Under the pieces are notes generated by a model. The model searched no databases. It saw only the letters and a program-made list of their open reading frames with translations, and was not told the origin of the DNA. Of a stretch of DNA of 18,917 bases, positions 15,490-18,917 are shown one piece after another. A program made the position numbers and the translations under genes. Numbering within the stretch: the first letter of the stretch is position 1; every line of letters starts with the position of its first letter. The stretch is from JAITVM01 sp031551135 (lineage in GTDB: Bacteria > Bacillota > Clostridia > Lachnospirales > JAITVM01): contig JAVBOA010000060.1 in the NCBI GenBank assembly GCA_031551135.1, positions 1-18,917 on the forward strand, in the 5' to 3' direction.

Positions 15490-15502
15490 GTTTTGTATAC
15501 AG

Positions 15503-15535
15503 ACGCTATGAGTTTCTATCTCATAGCGTTTTTTT
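15503..15535 (+). terminator. Terminator hairpin directly upstream of the DUF6017 gene (possible attenuator)
   Basis: A perfect 10-bp stem ACGCTATGAG (15503-15512) with CTCATAGCGT (15520-15529) and seven T, ending only about 15 bp before the ribosome site AAAGGAGG. A strong terminator between regulatory repeats and the start codon implies either read-through control of this gene or insulation from upstream transcription. Confidence 0.85.
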
Positions 15536-15566
15536 ATGCCCATCTTGAGGAAAGGAGGAAAACCCT

Positions 15567-16433
15567 ATGGCAGTATTCCGAATAGAGAAAACCAAAGATT
15601 ACACCGTTATGGCAAATCACCATTTGCGAAACACAGCACTCTCGCTGAAAGCAAAAGGCTTACTTTCGCTCATGCTCTCTTTGCCGGAGGATTGGGACTA
15701 CACCACAAGAGGCCTTGCGAAAATCTGCAAGGATGGTGTGGACAGTATTTGTTCGGCGGTAAGTGAGCTGGAGCAACATGGCTATGTGATCCGTGAGCGT
15801 ACCCGCAATCCCAAAGGACAGCTTACGGACATTCAATACACCATTTTGGAGCAACCCAAACCACCGCTACCCGAACGGGAAAAACCTAAACAGGAAAATC
15901 CAGTCTTGGGTTATCCATTCTTGGAAGAACCTGAACAGGAAAACCCCGCACAATTAAATACTAAAGAATTAAATACTCAAAGATTAAATATACAGAAATC
16001 AAATCCTATCCAATCAAATCCTTTGGAGGGCAAACCGCAAGCGGTGGATGGGATGAGAATGGATGCGAGAGAAATATACAGAGAAATCATTTTAGACAAT
16101 CTGGAATATGACTTCCTCATTCAAAACCTAAGGTTTGACCGTGATCGCCTTGACGAGTTGGTGGAGTTGATCGTGGACACCGTGTGTTCGGCAAGGCAGA
16201 CCATCCGCATTGTCGGGGATGATTTTCCAGCGGAGGTGGTCAAATCTCGCCTTATGAAGTTGGACAGTTCCCATATCGAGTATGTACTTGACAGCATGGC
16301 AGCGAACACTACCTACATCCGCAATATCAAAAAATATCTGTTGGCGGCTCTGTTCAATGCACCCTCGACCATCGACAGCTACTATACCGCCCTTGTAAAC
16401 CATGATCTGTATGGTGGCGGCGAAAGGAGGTAA
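15567..16433 (+). CDS. ICE-borne winged-helix replication-type protein (DUF6017)
   Basis: A 288-aa protein. Residues 1-90 form a winged HTH like the N-terminus of plasmid initiators and DnaD-type proteins (MAVFRIEKTKDYTVMANHHL…SLKAKGLLSLMLSLPEDWDYTTRGLAKICKDG). A Pro/Glu/Asn-rich linker follows at about 105-150, with short repeats (QENPVL/QENPAQ; LNTKELNTQRLN). The C-terminal DUF6017-like domain (about 165-285) has LIQNLRFDRDRLDELVELIVDTVCSARQTIRI and IRNIKKYLLAALFNAP. Such proteins are a constant part of Tn1549-like elements and probably act in element replication or maintenance, which is inference. ATG 15567 follows AAAGGAGG. Its last bases hold the AGGAGG of the next gene, 3 bp downstream. 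Confidence 0.85.
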   Translation: MAVFRIEKTKDYTVMANHHLRNTALSLKAKGLLSLMLSLPEDWDYTTRGLAKICKDGVDSICSAVSELEQHGYVIRERTRNPKGQLTDIQYTILEQPKPPLPEREKPKQENPVLGYPFLEEPEQENPAQLNTKELNTQRLNIQKSNPIQSNPLEGKPQAVDGMRMDAREIYREIILDNLEYDFLIQNLRFDRDRLDELVELIVDTVCSARQTIRIVGDDFPAEVVKSRLMKLDSSHIEYVLDSMAANTTYIRNIKKYLLAALFNAPSTIDSYYTALVNHDLYGGGERR

Positions 16434-16436
16434 TGT

Positions 16437-16913
16437 ATGCAAGAAGAAATCACACAGAAAACCATGGCACTCTCTATCAAAACAACTAAGCTGACTGCGG
16501 TTGCTCTCCAAAAGGCACTCAAAATGGTGTTGTCCGCTGGTAAGAATAAGCTTAGGCAGCCCACCAAAGGCAAGCAATCCCTCAAAAGCCTTATGAAGCA
16601 AAACACGGGTGTTTCCAATATTGAAATTACCAACGACAATATCAAGGCCTTTGAAAGTACGGCCAAAAAGTACGGGATCGACTTTTCGCTGAAAAAGGAC
16701 AGCAGCACCGTTCCCCCACGATACCTTATATTTTTCAAGGGGCGTGACGCTGATGTTATGACGGCAGCGTTCAAGGAGTTCTCTGCTAAGAACCTTGATG
16801 TTGAAAAAAAGCCTTCTATCCGTAAGCTGATCTCTCAGATGAAAGACCTTGCGAAGCCGAAAGGCAAAGTCCTCAATCGGGAGAAACACAAGGATCGAGG
16901 TGCGGAGCTATGA
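16437..16913 (+). CDS. pcfB: PcfB family protein (DUF3801), conjugation accessory factor
   Basis: A 158-aa, strongly basic protein: an N-terminal helix EEITQKTMALSIKTTKLTAVALQKALKMVL, a core VSNIEITNDNIKAFESTAKKYGIDFSLKKD, the segment PPRYLIFFKGRDADVMTAAFKEF, and a Lys/Arg-rich tail. This matches DUF3801/PcfB, which in the enterococcal pCF10 system helps bring the relaxosome to the coupling protein PcfC. The adjacent downstream gene is a VirD4/PcfC homologue whose ATG overlaps this gene's TGA (ATGA), a typical translationally coupled pair. Start ATG 16437 lies behind AGGAGG, which overlaps the previous stop. Confidence 0.88.
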   Translation: MQEEITQKTMALSIKTTKLTAVALQKALKMVLSAGKNKLRQPTKGKQSLKSLMKQNTGVSNIEITNDNIKAFESTAKKYGIDFSLKKDSSTVPPRYLIFFKGRDADVMTAAFKEFSAKNLDVEKKPSIRKLISQMKDLAKPKGKVLNREKHKDRGAEL

Positions 16914-18250
16914 GGGGGATAAACTACAAGAAACTCATCTTACCGAACCTGCCTTATCTGCTCTTTGTGTGGCTGTTCGATAAAGTATCGCAGGCCATGC
17001 GGCTTGCGCCGGGGGCTGACCTATCCGCAAAGATACTAAACCTTGGTAGCGGGTTCTCCTCTGCCTTTCAAAACCTTGCGCCCAGCTTACACCTCACGGA
17101 TATGCTTGTTGGCATAGCCGGTGCGGTTGTGATCCGATTGGTGGTGTATGTCAAAGGCAAGAACGCCAAGAAGTACCGCAAAGGGATGGAATATGGTTCT
17201 GCTCGTTGGGGCACGGCGGAGGATATGAAGCCTTACATAGACCCCGTATTTGAGAATAACGCACTGCTCACCCAAACGGAACGGCTTACTATGTCGAGCC
17301 GCCCAAAGCAGCCAAAGTATGCCCGTAATAAAAACATTCTTGTGATCGGTGGTAGTGGCTCTGGTAAAACACGATTTTTCGCAAAGCCAAACCTCATGCA
17401 AATGCACTCGTCCTATGTTGTCACCGATCCGAAAGGCACAGTGCTTGTGGAGTGCGGCAAAATGCTTGTGCATGGCGGTTATCGTATCAAGGTTCTCAAC
17501 ACCATCAACTTCAAAAAGTCCATGCACTACAATCCCTTTTCCTACATTCGCAGTGAAAAGGACATTCTAAAGCTCACCAATACCATTATCGCCAACACCA
17601 AAGGCGACGGTGAAAAAAGTGGTGAGGATTTTTGGGTAAAGGCAGAACGGCTTTTGTACTGTGCCCTGATCGGGTATATCTGGTATGAGGCATCGGAGGA
17701 GGAAAAGAACTTCATTACGCTGCTGGAAATGATAAATGCCAGTGAAGCCCGTGAGGATGATGAGGAATACGAAAGTCCTGTTGACCTCATGTTCTCTCGC
17801 TTAGAGGAAAAGGAACCGGAGCATTTTGCTGTGAAGCAGTACAAGAAGTACAAGCTGGCAGCAGGTGTTATAAGCTGTAAAGGACATTTTACTCGGATGT
17901 CAAAAACAGCAGACAGTCAAACCATTTGCGGCACAAATGGACAGACACCACAACACCGAAAGGAGCGCAAGCTCATGAATGAACTCATATACACACGCGC
18001 GGGAGATTATCTTCTTCCGAACGTAAGGCTTTCAGAGCCACCCGGAGCGCCATCGCTCGGTCGATACGGCATGATGCACAAGGAGTACCTGCGGAGAGAA
18101 AAAACGACGCTGTACACCTCTCTGCTGCTGTCTGAGCATTTGTATCCGCTCTGCCGGGAGATAGACGAAGCGGCAAAGCACCGGATAGCAGAAACTCTAA
18201 ATCACGAATCAGCGCATGAAATTATCCTCACGGAGTTGGTGTTTTGCTGA
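16910..18250 (+). CDS. VirD4/PcfC type IV coupling protein, truncated and joined in frame to a TnpV gene
   Basis: Residues 1-319 are a VirD4/TraG coupling ATPase: an N-terminal hydrophobic segment (about 11-25), a second membrane helix (about 63-81), EYGSARWGTAEDM, Walker A GGSGSGKT at 147-154, YVVTDPKGTVLVE, and NPFSYIRSEKDILKLTNTII. At KKYKLAAG (residue 319, base 17866) the match stops; family members normally continue with KTAKSI… and another 250-300 residues including Walker B. Instead about 36 unrelated residues lead, still in frame, into a TnpV-like protein from Met356. A 446-aa fusion could be made, but without Walker B the pump should be inactive. Most likely a transposon inserted in virD4 and then lost part of itself. 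The broken gene makes self-transfer of this element doubtful. Confidence 0.8.
   Translation: MRGINYKKLILPNLPYLLFVWLFDKVSQAMRLAPGADLSAKILNLGSGFSSAFQNLAPSLHLTDMLVGIAGAVVIRLVVYVKGKNAKKYRKGMEYGSARWGTAEDMKPYIDPVFENNALLTQTERLTMSSRPKQPKYARNKNILVIGGSGSGKTRFFAKPNLMQMHSSYVVTDPKGTVLVECGKMLVHGGYRIKVLNTINFKKSMHYNPFSYIRSEKDILKLTNTIIANTKGDGEKSGEDFWVKAERLLYCALIGYIWYEASEEEKNFITLLEMINASEAREDDEEYESPVDLMFSRLEEKEPEHFAVKQYKKYKLAAGVISCKGHFTRMSKTADSQTICGTNGQTPQHRKERKLMNELIYTRAGDYLLPNVRLSEPPGAPSLGRYGMMHKEYLRREKTTLYTSLLLSEHLYPLCREIDEAAKHRIAETLNHESAHEIILTELVFC
17975..18250 (+). CDS. tnpV: TnpV-like transposon protein, internally shortened
   Basis: From ATG 17975, with its own AAAGGAG ribosome site 8 bp upstream, comes a 91-aa protein. 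It begins MNELIYTRAGDYLLPNVRLSE and continues GRYGMMHKEYLRREKTTLYTSLLLSEHLYPLCREIDEAAKHR, the usual TnpV N-terminal half. It ends AHEIILTELVFC, the usual TnpV C-terminus. TnpV proteins of Tn4451-like mobilizable transposons are around 120 aa, so roughly 30 residues seem deleted between ETLN and HESAHE. The function of TnpV is unknown. It shares its frame with the truncated coupling protein upstream. The bases between the two (17867-17974) match nothing I recognise in any frame. Confidence 0.72.
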   Translation: MNELIYTRAGDYLLPNVRLSEPPGAPSLGRYGMMHKEYLRREKTTLYTSLLLSEHLYPLCREIDEAAKHRIAETLNHESAHEIILTELVFC

Positions 18251-18295
18251 CAGCTATAAGTTTTCATAAGGATTACCCCTGTCAAACCCCTTACA

Positions 18296-18470
18296 CCAAT
18301 GGAAAATATATGAGGGACAACCCTGCCATGTCCACTGCGCCGATGGAATATATATGAGGGGTTTGTTTTCAACTGCCACTTGCCAATGGAAAGAAAGTAG
18401 AAGGATTTACGCTCAAGTAGCCTTTCCCAATGGAAAGTAAGTAGTGGGACGATTTCCTTCATCCGCTTTG
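18296..18470 (+). repeat. Four-unit direct-repeat array, 43-44 bp period
   Basis: The units start at 18296, 18340, 18383 and 18427 (spacing 44, 43, 44). Each begins CC(A/G)ATGGAA and keeps a purine-rich first half of about 22 bp (…TATATGAGGG in units 1-2, …AAAGTAG(A/T)(A/G)GG in units 3-4), followed by about 21 variable bases. Every unit holds the same five-codon frame ATG-GAA-X-X-stop: ME-N-I, ME-Y-I, ME-R-K and ME-S-K. Units 1-2 use TGA and units 3-4 use TAG. Units fall into two subtypes, suggesting stepwise duplication. No gene is convincing on either strand; the minus-strand open frame across it is low-quality. Confidence 0.7.
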
Positions 18471-18471
18471 G

Positions 18472-18745
18472 CGGTGGTGTACCTTGACAAATACCGCTTC
18501 GGCGATCATATCACAGTACCGAGTACAGTAAATCCTTCGCACTGAGTGCCAAGACTATCCATAATGGATACGAGCGCCTGTCACCGTTTTCAGAACGGCA
18601 GATTAAAGGCGCGTGGGAGATAATGATACTCCCCTGAGAAAACCGGGGTCGGACAGCGCGGAGGCGCGAACCGGAAAAGCGTCGTGCGGTTTGGGATAGA
18701 ATCGTGGGAGCTTTTGTGCGCGGCGAAAGCCGCGGCTTGGTGCTG
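18472..18745. other. GC-rich non-coding block with many hairpins (candidate oriT, structured RNA or regulatory region)
   Basis: The stems visible are: GCGGT/ACCGC (18471-18498), GCAC-TGA-GTGC (18539-18549), TATCCA-TAA-TGGATA (18556-18570), GCGCCT/AGGCGC (18574-18579 with 18607-18612) enclosing CCGTT/AACGG (18584-18598), GGGAG/CTCCC (18615-18633), CCCC/GGGG (18631-18648), AGCGCGGAGGCGCGA, and GCGGC-GAAA-GCCGC near 18722. The GAAA tetraloop closing a GC stem is characteristic of stable RNA. No open frame with a ribosome site covers it. In conjugative elements such blocks often hold oriT or control RNAs; I cannot assign it. Confidence 0.5.
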
Positions 18746-18851
18746 AGCAAAACCACTATACTTTTATTTATTTTACAACCTAAATTCCGCAAAAATTAGC
18801 AATCTACATTTAGATAATTGCAAAAAATGAGTAAATTGGGCAAAATATCTC

Positions 18852-18880
18852 TTTACAAAATCTGTATGTAGTGGTATAAT
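18852..18880 (+). promoter_or_regulatory. Sigma-A promoter with operator-like repeats for the last gene
   Basis: TTTACA (18852-18857), a 17-bp spacer and a perfect -10 TATAAT (18875-18880), followed by AAGGAGGAG and ATG 18907. TGTAGT…ACTACA brackets the -10 box (arms at about 18867 and 18887), and TTAGATAA recurs upstream (18810-18817) and here (18880-18887). This suggests repressor control. Confidence 0.8.
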
Positions 18881-18906
18881 TAGATAACTACAAGGAGGAG
18901 ATTATT

Positions 18907-18917
18907 ATGGCTCTGTG
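18907..18917 (+). CDS. Start of an unidentified gene leaving the window
   Basis: ATG 18907 stands behind AAGGAGGAG at 6-7 bp and a near-consensus promoter. Only three complete codons (Met-Ala-Leu) are visible, so the product cannot be named. In comparable elements genes for partitioning, relaxase accessory or regulatory proteins occur here. Confidence 0.6.

Larger units (their letters stand above)
14936..18917. mobile_element. One end of an integrative and conjugative element (Tn1549-like gene content), continuing off the window
   Basis: It begins at the tRNA-Arg fragment and carries an excisionase-type HTH gene, a DUF6017-type HTH protein, PcfB and a VirD4 coupling protein: the conjugation-gene order known from Tn1549/CTn-type elements of Clostridia. 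GC content and codon use are visibly higher than on the left. No integrase, relaxase or type IV secretion channel gene is in the window; they should lie to the right. The coupling protein is broken, so transfer would need it supplied in trans. Confidence 0.75.

Noticed and set aside
16128..16889. 253-codon open frame on the minus strand
   Set aside because: It lies entirely opposite the DUF6017 and PcfB genes, which have clear families and ribosome sites; no protein family or start signal is visible on the minus strand.
18202..18462. 86-codon minus-strand frame across the repeat array
   Set aside because: It has no good start signal, its apparent internal repeats are just the DNA repeats translated, and it overlaps the end of tnpV.
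18296..18470. CRISPR array
   Set aside because: The repeats are short and split into two diverged subtypes, there are only four units, the variable halves resemble each other in composition, and no cas gene is in the window.
18472..18745. Group II intron or standard Rfam riboswitch
   Set aside because: It lacks the GUGCG-type 5' end, domain V-like hairpin and any intron-encoded protein, and no known riboswitch core was recognised.

Overview
The window comes from a low-GC Firmicute, most likely a gut-type Clostridia (Oscillospiraceae/Ruminococcaceae-like). This rests on the AT-rich codon use, the strong AGGAGG ribosome sites, and the conserved order rqcH - mtaB - ireB - ruvX - DUF1292 - rnj - ylbF. 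That taxonomic placement is inference from gene order, not a search result.

Region by region. Bases 1-170 hold the decayed right end of an IS200/IS605-family element: a tnpB tail with in-frame stops plus hairpins like those of omegaRNA/right ends. It abuts rqcH. Bases 181-6714 are a housekeeping block for ribosome rescue (RqcH), tRNA t6A thiomethylation (MtaB), cell-wall-stress signalling (IreB), a YqgF/RuvX nuclease, a DUF1292 protein, RNase J and a YlbF-like partner protein. In mtaB an in-frame amber codon replaces the residue just before the third cysteine of the radical-SAM CxxxCxxC cluster. Bases 6750-10471 hold a MacB/FtsX-type ABC exporter pair behind a promoter overlapped by two perfect palindromes. 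A 154-bp near-perfect inverted repeat (MITE- or giant-terminator-like) fills the gap to the next genes. On the minus strand (10641-14696) lie a small zinc-ribbon protein, a WYL-domain regulator and a large Upf1-like SF1 helicase fused to a PD-(D/E)xK nuclease. The helicase frame runs 70 codons upstream of its first ordinary start and appears to begin at ATT behind a strong G-rich ribosome site.

At 14901-14942 there is a 3' fragment of tRNA-Arg(CCU) on the minus strand, followed by the tRNA's own terminator. This is the displaced half of an attachment site, so everything to the right is the end of an integrative and conjugative element (ICE). Composition changes visibly there to higher GC. The ICE carries repeats next to att, a small excisionase-type HTH gene, a DUF6017-type replication/HTH protein, a PcfB/DUF3801 protein and a VirD4 coupling protein. 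VirD4 is cut at about residue 320 and joined in frame to a shortened TnpV gene, which points to a second mobile element inserted and then rearranged.

The last 650 bases are non-coding and unusual. They hold a four-unit direct-repeat array with a 43-44 bp period, each unit carrying the same five-codon mini-ORF, then a dense run of hairpins in GC-rich sequence, and finally a clear sigma-A promoter for a gene that leaves the window. The leads most worth following are the amber codon in mtaB, the ATT start of the helicase-nuclease, the repeat array with its structured neighbour, and the ICE junction.
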